In this document: piece after piece, positions 35,201-50,100 of the stretch
Position numbering within the stretch: position 1 is the first letter of the stretch
Layout of the letters: every line of letters starts with the position of its first letter
Source: Casuarina equisetifolia
Lineage: Eukaryota; Streptophyta; Magnoliopsida; Fagales; Casuarinaceae
Reading direction: 5' to 3'
DNA length: 64,000 nt
Assembly: GCA_028551475.1 (NCBI GenBank)
Contig: CM052360.1
Coordinates: forward strand, 10,218,501 to 10,282,500
Made by a program: the position numbers and the translations under genes
Notes under the pieces: generated by a model
Told to the model about the DNA's origin: nothing
The model's database searches: none
Seen by the model: the letters and a program-made list of their open reading frames with translations, nothing else

Positions 35201-38200
35201 GCACTATACTATCATAGAGAAAGTTTAGACATAGAAATCCTGAATGACATTATGCTTAACCAGATGAGGGAATGTAATGGTTTAGAGCTGGAAAACCACT
35301 ACTAATGTCTTTTAAAGTTCTCTAATTTCATGCAAAAGTCATAAACAACAATATACATCTAATAAGATAGTAAAAGCATCATGTCACAGAATTCAATTCG
35401 TTACCCCTTTAAGATAACATGTTCCTTTGAGTGGCACACTAATGAGTTGGGTCTTTCAGCTATGATAAACTGCTGCCTTTTCTAGTACAAACCCGTGTAC
35501 GTTGCAATAATTAAAGATCAGACGGAATTTATTTGGTTACAGTATATCTGAAAGAATTAGAGAAAATGTAGAAGATATTCAAAGTGCAATAGATCTTGTG
35601 GAAAATCCAACTTTCTGAGCTAAAACAAGTTTCTTGCACGGAACGTTCTTTAATTTATCCTCCCCACCTTCAAGTTTTGTACTTCAACGTTGCACTATCA
35701 AATTTTTATTGGATGTCATGACTTTTCAATCGTGAAGACACAAGGAAGGCTCTTTACTCAATGATAGAAAGGATTGATTTACTTTTGTTTGTCGTTAATG
35801 CTTCATCCTTTGCGCTATGAAATGACAAATCATATCTTAAATTCTCTCATCTCAATTTCTTGTGGGTCACTTTCACAGGCGATCCCTTCAATGTTTGAAA
35901 GAGGACTTGACGATAGATGACAATCAACAGTTGTAACCTAGAGGGCCCAACACTAAATCTAGTTAAAAGCTAATTCAAGATTAAAAAGGTAAATAGGCTT
36001 ACAAAAACAAAAATATGGAAATCATTGAAAAGATATAAACCACTCACTCATTATGTCCTAGGGCAATAGGTGAAAGCAATTCGTACAGGAAAAAGTGTTT
36101 TTAGTTTGCTAATTTGAAGTTAAAAGGTCTCAATGTGTCCTAGCTTTATAAAGGAAATTATTCCTGTTTCTCAAACAATTTCGTCGTACAATCTTTCGTT
36201 GGTTTGGTTCTTTTTCTTTTATTATTATTATTTTTTTAAGTTTTTCCCTCTTTTAACATTAATAACTTAATAATCCCCTTTATAGAAAATTCAATTTTCC
36301 AAAATCACTGTGGCTTGAAGAATCGCAGGGGTGAAAAGCAATTGTAGTAAACAGTAACAGTACACTGCGGCATCTCTTTTACATCCTTTTATCTACATAA
36401 CAAATCCTATATGTCGGAAGTTTCTGTTGTCTATTGACAAGGGATCGCATTCCAACACATTAAGAACGTTGTCTGCATTCAGGTTCAAATGCAGATTCGT
36501 CGAGGCAAAAAGATGTTGCAGAATAATCGCCATGAGAGCTCTTGCGACATTTTTTGGAGCTGTTGTAGTTTTTCAACACCGTCCAAATTGAAAATGTCGT
36601 ACAAAATTACTGACCACTAACTTTTGTCTGCTTAGATATGTGAAAATAGACTGCACCACGGGCTTCATACTTTCCATGTTTTAAATGTCCCAGGAAACAA
36701 ACACGACTAAGTTTAAGAAAGCAAATGGAGCCCTATATTTAGTGCTCTCGGCTTTGTTTTTCCTTCCAATGATTAACTTTTTTTCCTCTTTATGCTGCCC
36801 TTTTTAAATTTTTGTTTAACGTTTTATGTGCACTAGGTGAGCAAACAATTCGATTTAAAGTAAGAATTTTTCCTTTCTCCTTCCTTCTTATAACAAAAAA
36901 GAAAAAAAAATCCCGGTATGGGATTTCTCTCTCTCTAATCCTTATCCCACATCAACAGAAATATCAAAGAACGGTTGGTAGAATTGCTCAGAAAATCGAA
37001 GACTAGTGCGTATTGAATTGATCGGATCAAGTTATATTTTCTTTATTTCCATTGCGGAATCTTGCGTATCTAACGTAGTAAATACGTAACACGTTGTCTG
37101 TCTTGATAAACATCCAAAGAAGACTGTCGTGTTCATTACTATGAAAGCACAAAAGAATGATGTTGGCTCAATAATCCTCGTACCGAATCTTAATTAATAA
37201 TTTGTAGTTATTCCACACGCGTCCTAGCTATCGGTATGTCTCCATAAACAATGCGTAAGTCTTAGTAATCTCGTCACCCCATATGTAACCAGGATCCAAT
37301 ACCGGGGACTTAATGTTGATCAGCACTCACCATGATGCTTGGCCGTGCGTCATGTTAAGCAATTGTAATTGGAGATTAAATGCACATGATCAATTAAACG
37401 ATGGTTTGGTAGTAGTGCTTGTACATCAATGCTTCTGGTTATCTCGAAAGAAAAGACGATAGGAACATTAGCAAATGGAATCATACCTAATTCGCGTCTC
37501 AGTGACGATTTCAGTTCATACTATTCTTCATCATTGCAGTCAATGCCGTTTTTCTTCTATACAGATAAGCACAGAGGAGATGGTTATCGATACAAGTATT
37601 GCATGCGAGTTACTCAGTGGAGAAGTAATTTGGGGAGTGGGCAGCCCTCCATTTTAATAGCTGTTTTGGAATATGGACAGAACCCCTTTCGGACAGATAC
37701 AGAACGTTGAGAGTAGCCAACGGAACCTAGCCATGTTGCGAGGTTGGTTCAAGCCTCGTTTTTGTATTGTCAGCCGTACTTAACACTAATTCTTTGGGGA
37801 GCACGACTAGGATCTTTTTCAAATCATGGCAACAAAGGAACCGAGCCAATTGCTTGTTGAGATTGACCTAATTCTTCGGTTTAAACTTTAAAGTTTGAAT
37901 AAAGGTATTATTAGCAAGCTCATAGGTACTTAGATCCACGAGGACAGGCGGTTTGTTTCATGAACGTCATACACCAACTTTTTCTTTAATATTCTAAAGC
38001 GGATGGTGGTCGTCGTCCCTCACTGAATTTTTTATGGCTCTCCCAATGAAGTGGAATCAATACGCATGTTGGCGATTAGGTGACTCTTCTGAAAGATGAT
38101 GCGTATTAAATTCTGCACCTTAGGTACGAGAGTTAAATGCTAAACCATCTAATCCACTTCACCTGCAGGATCAATCACGAATCCTGCAATTCGCTTGTGG

Positions 38201-40830
38201 GTTTTAGGTTGTCAGGCAGACGAGCGAGGCAGAATTTGATATCCACCATGATAATGGATGACACACCAACTCGACAACATTTTTTTTAACCAAAATAATC
38301 CTCGACCAAGGATTAGATTATGCCGAAAAAAGTTGGGCGGAAGGAAAGGAGAGAAAGATAGGACTTTATCTTAATCAGAAAGGGTGAAAAAAATATGAGG
38401 ATGAAAGATTTGGTGGGAGATGCATCATATTTTTTGGTTACATTAGTGCACCCTAACGTGGAAAGTTACCACAACGACCTTCTAATCCTAAGCAAGTTGA
38501 TTTTGGTCTCTCCCCCTTTGCTGGAAACTGAACATTCTTGATCAGAGCGAGGATATACAAAGAATATGGACACCCTTGACCATATGAAAGATAGTGCATA
38601 GAATATAAATACTTGTGGAAGCTTAATTAAGCAGAAGTTTTAAACTATGACCATCTAGAAGTGAGCAAATAGATTCCTCTTATTTGTGGTCCTGGGAGAC
38701 TCAAGTCGTTTGGCCCTTGGAAACCCCTGTCAAGATCAGGCTTCTTTTTGGGGGGGAATCAGAATTTTACAGTTATGGGTACTTGATAAGAGTACGAATA
38801 AAAATATATATAGAAGTATGAACATGAATAGACATACACAATCTTTTCTTTTCGTGGTGCTATTTGTTTATTTTGTTATTTGACGGAACAACAGGAGCTT
38901 TAAAAGTTTGGGGACTAAGCCCCTCTCGGAGTTCACTGGAGTCTCCCTTGGACCTCATATGTCATGCCGGTCTTGGGAGAGCCCTTAAACGCCACACTTG
39001 GTAGCCTAGTCTAAAGCCTACAAAGCACTAGCCGGTGACATTACGGTCGAGGCCCCAAGTGATGGGCAATACTTGGCTTGAATTTCTCCCTCACCAAAAG
39101 TGGCTCTCGAGAACCCATTTAGTAAATACATTGCGCGGGCTTCTTAGTAGTGGGGGAGCACAAAGGGGAAGCAATGTTTTGACGTCAGGCGAGCACTCGA
39201 GATTATAGGTAGTGTGGAATAAACCAGCCCAAGCTCCCCATTATGATCACGGAAATCGCACTAAAACCAGGGTCTCTTTCCCGCTTTCTGTAGAAACAAG
39301 CCCCCCACTGTCCCGGATCTTGTGGAGGCGCTCAGCTTCTGGTAGAAAAAACGACTTTAAATTCTGGCAAAGAATCTGGACACGCTTCCACACTCCGAAA
39401 GAGGCACCATCTTCTGCCATCGTGACGTGTATGATGGCATTTTGTAGCATGATAAACCTTGCTAATGCTTAATCAGTTATCAACACCTGTAATTAGCTCC
39501 GCGTGGCTGCCAATATGCCAAGACTTTAATCATGATCCACGGTATACCACTTGGATGCCCAATCACATCAGCACACATCATGATCTAAAAGGATGTTGGC
39601 TTGTCCTTGAACCCACTTACTCCTTGCTTCAATAGTAGGCGGCAACTTTCTTGCTCATACTGGTGCTACTGTGCAGGAAGAAACTTAATACACATGTCAA
39701 CCAGTTCGATGAGATATGGCTGAACTATGATTTGGCCTACCATAACGTAGTTAGTAGGAATGATATGTCTGAAAATGGAGACATTCCCCGTCTTCTAAAT
39801 TGTCATGCTGTTTTACGAAAAGAATTTCTGCTTTTCCATACCACCTAACATAAGTATCTTTGTCTTTTCTTTTCTTTTCGTTTTTCTTCTTGAGCTGCCA
39901 AGTAGATTTTCAATGTGCATAATATAGTGCTTTTTCCGCTCACAAGACAAGATTGGTGGAACCGAAATCCGTTGCTAGGATTAACGTTTGGATGTTCAAA
40001 CCATTGGCCTCTACTCTTATTTGCCATGTCTAGACCTGATATTCGAAGAAGAAACGATCGTTTGGCTTTCTTTTCACCCAGATTCACATAAAGGTTAATA
40101 TAGAAGTGTACGGCCCGAGGCAAAGGTGACTGCTGCATTTGAATAAGAGACAAGCGGCACGCATACGCTTGAAACCGGTGAAACCTACGAACAGTTAATG
40201 CTTGAACAACGTGTTTTTTCCGAGACTGAACATAATGAAAATTAGGCCTACGGGCATGGCAAAGAAATTGAACCCACCTTCGAACAATGATTCCTAGAGT
40301 GCTGTTAGAACGCTGTGGCTTGTGGAGTATGAGCCAGCACTGCAGAAGCAATAACAACGGAGGCTCTTTAGTGCATGTTCTTATTTAAACTGATGTGGTT
40401 CTTGTTGTAAGAGATTTCCCTACCCCATATATGTTCCCTTGGTAAACTTCTTTATCGGGGAATATTCTCTGAATAAATACTTTTGCTAAAGCATAATCCC
40501 TTTCGGATCTCCACTTGGAAAATAAACAAAGGAGGAAATTACAGACTTACTCTAGAAAGCTCCCCCCTTTTAGTTGAGGAACTTTAGTGGGGGTTCTGCT
40601 TTTGCTGAATCAATGATATTATAACAACTCTTGCAAGCATTATTTACATTCTCCATTTATCTTTTGCAATAGGCATGACTTCCGGAAATGATTTTTGTCC
40701 TTTGGTACACATAATAACATAAACTATTCACTATTGCCAGCTTGAAGTTTCTATGTATGAGCGCTGAATGACAACTTGCCCCATGAATGATTCAAACCTG
40801 GTGCAGCTTTGGTGAAACTTCAGTGGAAAT
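32220..40830. other. Long intergenic stretch, no supported gene
   Basis: About 8.6 kb with only short, unconvincing frames. A block at 38890-39470 is richer in G+C, with open frames on both strands that I cannot place. 39845-40357 (-) is an open frame of 170 codons with basic, low-quality composition and no motif. A TCCCACATC string near 36945 is of a kind common in dispersed plant repeats. Much of this is probably decayed transposon DNA beyond recognition by eye. Confidence 0.4.
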
Positions 40831-40838
40831 AGGTCCCC

Positions 40839-41379
40839 GTGTTTATGAAACGTGGCTGGTCATTCTTCCTTTGCGGTTGCCGAGCTTCGAAATATAAGAG
40901 TAAACTTATTGGACTGGTTATTCAATCTTTATCACTTTCTAGATTAATTGTAGCACAACTTAGCAGTGAAGTGGCTCCACACAATGTTATGCAGCAATAT
41001 TACATTGAACTCGTCTCTCTATTTGGTAAAGCCAAATACACTGATGTCGACTACAATCTGGAGGGAAAGCCAGGAATTATTCCTCTTGCTCAGACAACAG
41101 TAACCACTTTATATGTTACTGTTCAGAATCATATTTGGACTTGACTAGACACACTAAGGCTATTGAGAAGGCCCCAGCACGACTTAATTGCTTTTTGTTC
41201 TTTTGCAATTAGGTTATGGTGCACATGGTGAGTTTCTCTATTCATGGGTTGGATATGCAGTACTTCATCCCTTGGTGAGTTGTAACATAAAGGGAAACCT
41301 CGACCTGTCATTTGTGCTTGGCTGTTTCCTTGGCGAGCTGAGCTTCTATTCAAAATTTCCTATAATTCCCACACCATAA
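40839..41379 (+). other. Coding-like frames, unidentified
   Basis: A 101-codon frame (40839-41144) holds a protein-like run with QQYYIELVSLFGKAKYTDVD and GKPGIIPLAQTTVT; a second frame follows at 41188-41379. I recognise no family and see no promoter or stop arrangement that makes a gene. It may be an exon of a decayed gene or chance. Confidence 0.2.
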
Positions 41380-41399
41380 ATGAAAATTTTTCCCCCTTC

Positions 41400-44020
41400 T
41401 TCTAGAGAATACTTGTAGAGCTTGAAAAAGAAACCAGAGAAATGGTATTCTTTTGTGCTTTCTGGATGAAGATATGAGGAAAGGACAGGCTTTTCTTAAC
41501 AGTAGTGGAGTGTGGGTCTAATGAACCCAGCTTAAGTTGGAAGCATCCTAGTTTAACATTAATCCTGTTTTGGAGTCTGCAATAATATTCATAATCTAAT
41601 CAGTCCTCCAAGATATATTTGTTTAACTTGAAAGATAAACTACACATGAATGTGGTGGTGGATAGTAAATCCTAATCTGATCACATTCCACTCAACATTA
41701 GTATTTCCTTGAAATGGTCAAGAAACTAGTTGGAATCTTAAGAACTAACCTTTCCATAAAGTAATTGGATTTTGCTAGCCTAATGGAAACTTAACTGGAC
41801 CACTATATTCATTGATGATTAAAAAAAAAAAACAGGGAAAAAGCCAGGCATGCAAGTCAATGCTGACTCGTTTGGAGTAAAAACAAAAAGTAGAAAATTG
41901 AAGAAGAATACTTTGATCACATGTATTGCATTATTCTCGTTACTATACGTCAACCCTTGCGTTGTCTGATCCACAAGAAAACATATTTTAGTAATATCCA
42001 AGCCAGTTGTTTTCAACCTATATACGTGTATTCAAGCCCCTATTACTAGCATTATTGAGATCTCTACTTTTTTACGTGTTTTCCACCTATTTATGTGTGT
42101 TCAACTCTTAGACTTTAGATCCATTCCTTGATTTAATAAACTTAATGTACAGTTATTGGATTTCTCATGTCCCTTTTTAGAACTAGTGGAATCATTGATT
42201 AATTTACTTAGAAAATAAATATTTTGGTTCATTCTCTTAGTAAAGGAACAAGATTTCCACTAAAGTTACCACAAATAAAAAAAATGAGGATAGTCTAATA
42301 ATAAGCATTTAATGGTAATACTTTGACCGAAGGAAGGATTATAGTAACACTGTACATCAAAGGAAAATATTCAAAATAGATGTTGATTCCTCATTTAGCA
42401 ATAAAAGGCGAATCAAGAATGAGAAGACCTCTTTCTTTGGCAAAATATAATAATTAACCTAAAAGCTTATGGCCTATATTTACCATTGTTTTGTGGTTCA
42501 AATATTGATAGTGCACACGATTAGCGTTGGAACAACAAAAAAAGAAAAAGAACAAGAAATTATTTTAGTCCTACTGAATATTACCATTAATGTTTTTTTG
42601 GATTTCATAATAAAAATAAAAATGTTTAAAGCAATATGGAAGGTTTTAGAGTAAACTAAGATTAAGTAATCCATCTAATAAATAGGTAGGACTAATGACA
42701 TCACAAAACCACCTATTTTTGCAGGATGAGTATTGTAGTCTCTTAATGATTTGGTTAAGAACCTAAGCTGAGTTATCAAGAATAGCCACATTCAATGTAT
42801 TGCTTGTTCTTTTTTGTATTTGTATTACAAGTATAATCTTCGGTCTTATGTAGACGAAGCAGTTACAAAGATGAGCACATCCTGCATATGTGCCTTCAAG
42901 TAAGTAAAAGTGTTAGTCCAAAATAAAGAAAAAATAAAAAAGGTGAAAAAACCTTTTTCTTCAATGGTTTAAGAATAACTTATCTTCTGCATATTGTTAA
43001 CGTAAACCATAAAATTTAGATGTGCTATGATACAAATACTTCTTTACCTTCCGTAATTCGATTTTAATGAGAAAATGAAATTTGTGTTAAATTGCAGGCT
43101 GGAGAACTCTCATGCCACCCACATTAGAGTACAATAGCTGCAAGTATAAAACTAAACTGATTTTCATTATACATAGTATTTACATTATTAATTTGTACTA
43201 TATTCTTAAAGTCATCAAAAGGTTTATAAGATGGATTTTAAATTTAAAGTCTTTGCAAGCCATTTTTATTTTGAATGCAAGTCAGAGGCTCCAATCTCCA
43301 TCTTTTAATAGTCAAAGTAAGTTTATAATGTTAGGATATGTTCCTATGCTAATGTGCTCCAAATCCTATAAATATAAATTACATCTTACGACCAAGAAAA
43401 AAAAAAGAGAGATTTTATCATTTAAAAAAATTGCCAAAATAACTAAAAACCTATTTACTCAGCATGTTTAAAGACTTGAGAGACCATTTTGATGTAAAAT
43501 GATATTGTGTATGCTCTTATCATAGGGGTATTGTCCCTAATTATCTTATGTTCATGATTACTGTATATAAAACTTAACCAAAAAAAATTATAGTGAACTA
43601 TGATTTCTCAATCTTTTCGAGATTTGCTTCTTCTTTATTTTCATTTTCCTAGTCTGAAAAGTGAAATTCTTTGTCTATAGCGAGATAGAAAACTTGCATA
43701 CTACACGCATGAGTAGTTTAGCAGCCATAAAGTCGGCATACCACTCACAACCATATCTCATATGCTAGGTCTACGTAACTTTCATCATTTCTCGTATGAT
43801 AATGAGGAAGAAAAGGATACAAACACAAACAAGCAGACCCGAACTTAGACATCAAGGTTCCATAAAAGCTAAAAACCCATTATTTTTTAATTGTTTGTGA
43901 GTTTTGAAAGTAGCACTTCCATCCTTCCGTCAGAAAGCAAAATCCGTAATGGAATGGAATTTTCAATATCTGAATAGCGAAATGTGTCTTTCATTCACCT
44001 TACACGGCTCTCCCCCTCTT
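41400..44020. other. AT-rich intergenic DNA upstream of PHO1
   Basis: No gene is seen. AT-rich, with poly(A) tracts and short frames. It includes the PHO1 upstream region. I looked by eye for the phosphate-starvation element GNATATNC in the 1 kb before the gene and found no perfect copy. Confidence 0.45.
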
Positions 44021-44027
44021 TCTCATC

Positions 44028-44034
44028 TATAAAT
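44028..44034 (+). promoter_or_regulatory. TATA box of the PHO1-type gene
   Basis: TATAAAT lies 90 bp upstream of the start codon, after a CT-rich stretch. This leaves a leader of about 55-60 nt. Confidence 0.7.
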
Positions 44035-44117
44035 GCAAACATTACTAATCATTCTCTTACCCCCTGAACTTCACTTTTATACCTTACACTGCTCTCTCCA
44101 TACCTCTGACAAAGAAA

Positions 44118-47100
44118 ATGGTGAAGTTCTCAAAGGAACTTGAAGCTCGAATCATACCCGAGTGGCGGGACGCGTTCGTGAAGTACAGACACCTCAAAAA
44201 ACAGATAAAGAAAATCAAGCTCTCTAGAATACCCAAACAAACTCAAGACGTCGATGGCGACTTCGGCTTCTCCATTTTCGATCCGATTCGCCAATTAGCC
44301 CGGAATCTATATGCCAAGTTCCGGGATCCCAAGAAAAATACCGATATTATTCAGGTATATAACACATAATATGGAAACTGTCAACCATCTCTGTGCATGT
44401 ATGTTTGTGCTTAAAACCTTTTGTTCCTTTAGAAGAAAGAAGATCGAAGTTGAGTTCACGGGTCGGTTGATCATTGGTATACGGTCATCTTTTTGAGGTT
44501 TTCCTGTGGTCTATCCTCTGGGTCCATCTCCATTCTAGATTCTCCAGTGATCAGCACGAGTTTCGGGCCGTTTAGAAATTGTACAAGGCATCTGAAATTC
44601 ACGAAAGTTTCGGGTTTTTGTCTTTCTGTGTTTATGCGTATATTATCATTTCAAGAAAGTTAAGTGACGTCATTTTCAGGCTTAGAGTCTCAAAAGTCCC
44701 AGGTGTTCCCGGCACACTGATAGCTAAACCATACGGGACAAGACATGGGCTACCTGTTATTCACTTATTCATGTTTCACGAGCACAATATTTCAAGCTTT
44801 AATCTCTTCCTAAGCAGATGAACACCGTCAGTTTATTCACTCGCCGTTCTCCATTTTGTTTGTGTGGGTCGAACGAAGTTTTCGAATGCAAGAGACCCAT
44901 CTTAGAACCTTTTTGGTGTCTTCTACTTCCCTTTTCTTGTGTTTCTAATTCTCTTACGAAAGCAAACGAAACGGTCGTATGGACATACTCGTAACACGAA
45001 AAGATAATGAAGACATAACAGAAAGTAGGGACTGAGTGCCATAGAAAAAGACACTATAGAAAGCATGAAGCTTCTCCCAACTTACATCTTTTTTTCTGTT
45101 GCAGGTGAGTAAAAGCGTGGAGCAGGGAGAAGAGGTTTATGAAACAGAGCTTTCTCAGTTGTTTACGGAAGAAGATGAGGTAATGCTTGTGTGGCACATT
45201 TTCACTGCTAGCTTTTTAAGGATATGAGTCTATTTGCTCGGGCCCATAATTTTGCGTTAATTTTCGTCATCTTTTTTTTTTCTTTTTCTTTTTTATTTTT
45301 TCCTGGTCTTTTGCCTTTTTTGCTGATGTTGATTTATGGGAATTTTGGTGATGTTTAGATAAGGTTGTTTTTCTCACAATTGGACGAAGAATTAAGCAAG
45401 GTAAACCAATTTTACAATAAAAAGGAGGGTGAGTTACTAGAGAGGGGAGAGAATCTGCACAAGCATCTTCTGGTGTTGTTTGAACTCAAGCAAATGCTTA
45501 ACGAGTGTCACAGAAGAAGCTCTCCGTCGAGTCCAAATTCCAGAAGTTCTCCACAATCTTGGCCATCTCCGGCGCGGAGTTCCAACGTCTCCGGTGAGTC
45601 CCCTTGTTTTCTTCTTTTTCCTGGTCGTAACATAAACTAAAGCAGCCATGTACGCTTGGACCATAGGATCCAAGGGCATAATGGTACTTTTCTGTTTACT
45701 TATGCAAATAATTGGCCAAGTCTTAAATAGTTTAGATAATGAGTGGTGTATATTTAACTTATAGTGCTTCTTGATAATAGTTTATGTAAAGAATGATCCA
45801 CTCTAATTTATAATGATTCCCCACACTCAAAGTAAGAGGGCCTGAGAAAAAGGGAAGAGGGCATGTGAAATCACATATTAAAACATAAATAGTCTAAAGG
45901 AATAATCTATAAATGGATAAATTATCGTATTTAATATCCTAAAATTTTAAATTAAATTTTCATAATGGTGCTCTGACGTAATTTTCATAACTCGATATGC
46001 GTGGAAATGGTGTCTCCGTGAAAAATAGCATGTGGACTAAGGAACTTCTTTGTCAAATGACCTCTCTGTTGCATGCCGCTGCATGCAGCCAGTAGAATTT
46101 CTCTTTAGGGTCCTAGATACGGATCAATGTGATGCTGACCAAACATGCCTTAATTTCTACAATAAAAAGCTGGACCGGAGGAGATTTAACGTGATGTAGA
46201 GGTCAAAGTGACCAATTAATTTTTGCTCTTGTTTATTTATGATTCACAGAGACGATGGGCCCAAGTTTTTTTTTTTTTTCTTTTAAGACGTATATAATGG
46301 GAATTAGACGTATGTGTTGAAGTCTAATGGTGAAGAATTATGCAGAAGGATCAATTGAATTAGCGGAGAGCCCTGTTGGGACGCCGGAGGCAGGCGAAGG
46401 AATGGGTCTGTCTTTTGTCAACCCCGGGACAGCGGCAAAGACAAAGCAGGGAAAGCTTAAGATGGCCTGGAAACAGGACATTCTGGCCAAGTTACCAACA
46501 AAGCCAATCGCGGGGCTGGCATCAATACCCTGGGAAGATTTGTTAACTAATCGAAAAAAAGTTCAACATGCTGAGAAGACGATTCGAAAGGCATTTGTGG
46601 AACTCTACAAAGGCCTGACTCTACTCAAAACTTACAGGTTTTTCTTCGTTTCTTGCTGCTTCAAGTATTTCAGTTCTTATTTCTGGAAAAATGTTAAAGA
46701 TACAGAGATAATTCGGTTGGTCTTGGCGGTGCTTATGATGCATAAGCATGTAAACGCATGTCACTTCATAAGGCCACGAGAGGCTGCCGTTAAAAAATGA
46801 GGTTCGTGATGGTAATGCTCTTGCCTTTTCTAAAAGTAACCAGAGGCTTAATTATCCGCATGGGCCACATGTGATTATGTGAAGCAGAAGAATTATGAAT
46901 CAGGCTGCGTTTTGAAAGATAAACTCCCAATATTTTTTTAATTTTCATGCTCTCTTTCATCTTAAAAAATAGGGGGGGGGGGGGAAAAGGAAAAGTATCT
47001 TGAAAATGAATAATTTTCAGTGCGGGCTTCACTAATGGATCTTTGAGATCACTGGCAACGAAAGCTCTTGATCTTTGGCATCATTGTTCTATTATTAATG

Positions 47101-50100
47101 GTTCCTTTTAAAAAAAAAAGAAAAAGAAAAGATGGAGACCATTATTATGTTGCTGCTATTTTCTGAAAGAAAATTATTTCAAGAGACTTTACAAAGCCAA
47201 CTTTTAAAAGCTCTACAAAATTTATTCTTTGATAGTTAGCTTTAATAGTTAGTTCCATTACTTTTCTATGAAAGCAACTACACTGAATTTATCCAATATC
47301 GTCTATGATTGTCGGTTGTGATTTTTTTTTCCCTCCTTTTTTTTTTTTTTCTTTTGTAAGAGTATTCTCTCAATATCAATATGTTCCAATCAAGTTAATT
47401 ACGTTTATGCAGCTCGCTGAACATGGAGGCCTTCACAAAGATCTTAAAGAAATTTGATAAGGTAAGGGGTAATCAAAATTTTCCCAATTAATTTATCTTG
47501 GTTGATATTTAGTTATTAGTTGTCACGTTGCTTCACATTTAGTGCTATAAAACTTGTTCCTTTCTAATCAGAACCATACGAAATGAGAGCAAAATATGAA
47601 CAAGTATTTGAAACCAATACGGTGTCCTGGTTGACTGGTTTTGGAGACATAGATGTCTAATAACCTCACATGAAGAGTTTGAGACTCCAAATTGTCTCTT
47701 CTTACACAAATAATTGAACAAACTTAATGTTCCTAACAATTTCTGACTCATACCACATTACATAAATGGAGTTAGTGGAGCACCTTGCTTTGCATTTTTC
47801 TATTTGTTTTTTGTGGTAAGTGGAAGTCTTGCTATTAAGGAAAGTTGACAAAACCGTACTAATGAAGAATTGCTTCATGATGACGTGTTTTTCTATTTCC
47901 GATGCCACTAATGTCTATAAAATAATTAGTGAAAATGAAACTACTCCAATTATCATATTCAATTTTCATTGCATACCTTTATTTATTGTAGGATATAGTT
48001 CTTTTTTTATTTTATTTACTACAGGTGCAATTTCCTTCTTAATTCAGTCCGCAGCTATAGCATGAATCTCAAGTTATCCACTGACTTAAAATACAATTAT
48101 TATATTCAATTATCATTGCATACCTTTATTTATTGTAGGATATAGTTCCTTTTTTTTTTTTTTAACCGCAGGTGCAATTTCCTTCTTCATTCAGTCCGCA
48201 GCTATGGCATGAATATCAAGTTTTCCACCGACTTAAAATACAAAATCTCGTGTGAACAGGTATCAAACATGCATGCTTCGGCGGCTTATCTAAAAGCGGT
48301 GAAGGAATCGCCTTTTATTAGCTCAGATAAGGTGAAAATCTTGTTATTTGATGGATTGGACATCACTATCTCGAACTTTCTGCTTTCTATATCCTTGAGG
48401 TCACCCTACTCTTCCAAAAAGTCTCATCATTTAAGTCACAAACACCATATTTGGCTTTGACACCATGATTTTCTTTGATTCCTGATGGACTACCTTTAAC
48501 TCTTTGGATAGCAAGAATGAGTCTCACGGCATTTGCATTGTCTACGGCCAAATGCAAGTAGTGTTCGATTTCCGGTTTATTCAACCTTCTGAGGAAAGTA
48601 TTATTATGAAAAAGCTGGCAATAACCTTCATGATTGTCCAGAAAAACTGAGTCATCCCCCACCAATCACCTCAAAATAACTTTTGAAATCAGTGTCCCTC
48701 TGGACTGTCCTTGCGAATGATATATTGAAAATTAATTTTACTACCTTTTGTATTGCATTTCCGTCTCTGAGTAGATTCCGATAATGGGTGTTGGTTTTCT
48801 AATAGTGATTATACCATTATTATATTTGGCTTGACAGGTTGTTGCACTGACGGACGATGTGGAGTGCATATTCACAAAGCACTTCGCCAACAACGAAAGG
48901 AAGCAGGCAATGAAATTCCTGCGCCCACAACAGCCAAAAACATCTCAGATGGTCACCTTCTTTGTTGGTAATCATTCACTAAGCCACACATTTTTCTTCT
49001 TTGATCTTCGAGTATTGCTGGCCACTAAATTGCGTAGTGGGATTAGTCATAACAAATCATCGAAAATGCAGTTTTTTAGTAGGGTCACTATCACCAATGT
49101 GGCTGGTTTTCCAAAGAATATGTAGAGGCCCACTTCTCACTAAAGTTGAATGTTTCTTATTATTTTTTGCAGGATTGTTTACTGGTTCTTTTGTATCTCT
49201 GTTTACGATTTATGCAATCTTAGCACACTTGTCGGGCATTTTCTCCTCCGCTGCAGAAAACTTTTACATGGATACAATATACCCAGTTTTCAGGTGATTG
49301 TACAACTCATAGTCCTTATTTTAATTTTTCGCATGCAATGAACCAAAAACTGGTTGGACTAATAAGTCAAGATTTCTAGGATTTAAAATAATTTGAAGAA
49401 AAAAAAAAAGAAAGGTCTAAGTAAGAACCATTTTCGCCATGGCAGTAATCCCAATTTTTGCGACTATTACTTGTTTATTCTAGCACGCCCAAAACATAAC
49501 ATGAAAGAACCATGTATCACTGATATGCTAAATGTAAAGGTTGGACATTTGCAGCATGTTTGCCTTGTTGAGTTTGCATCTGTTCATGTACGGATGCAAT
49601 TTGTTCCTGTGGAAAAGCACTAGGATCAACTACAGCTTCATCTTTCAATTTTCACCCCATACGTCCCTTAAGCACAAAGATGCCTTCCTCATTTGCACCA
49701 CCTTCATGACCGTTGTGGTGGGAGCCTTGGTCATCCAACTCCTGTTATGGGCCAGCGCTGGCTTCTCAACTACACGAGTTGATATCATTCCTGGAAGTAT
49801 TCTTGTGGTTAGTGCTCATGCTTTTCTTGTTCTTCCATCATACCAAGTAAAGACAGGATCTTAGCAATAAACAACGTTAGTCTTATTTGATGTTACTACC
49901 TTTCTTACTTTAGCGGGGTGGTTCCTCTCTTCGGTCATATGTTACGCCATTACTGATGTTCCCCAAAGAAATAGATAGTAGCTGGTCCATGATTTAGTCT
50001 TTGTGCTGATAGTAAATCTCTATTTCAGACTTTCTTCGCTCTGCTCATATGCCCCTTTAATATCTTCTACCGTTCGACGAGATACTACTTCCTTCGTGTA

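Noticed and set aside
37429-37710. Plus-strand frame of 93 codons
   Set aside because: No motif, no splice or promoter context; a second overlapping frame is just as open.
39845-40357. Minus-strand open frame of 170 codons
   Set aside because: No domain, no promoter and no neighbouring exon; composition looks like chance translation of AT-rich DNA.
43000-44117. Phosphate-starvation promoter element (GNATATNC) before PHO1
   Set aside because: Near matches such as CCATATCT and GGATATGT occur, but no perfect copy was found.
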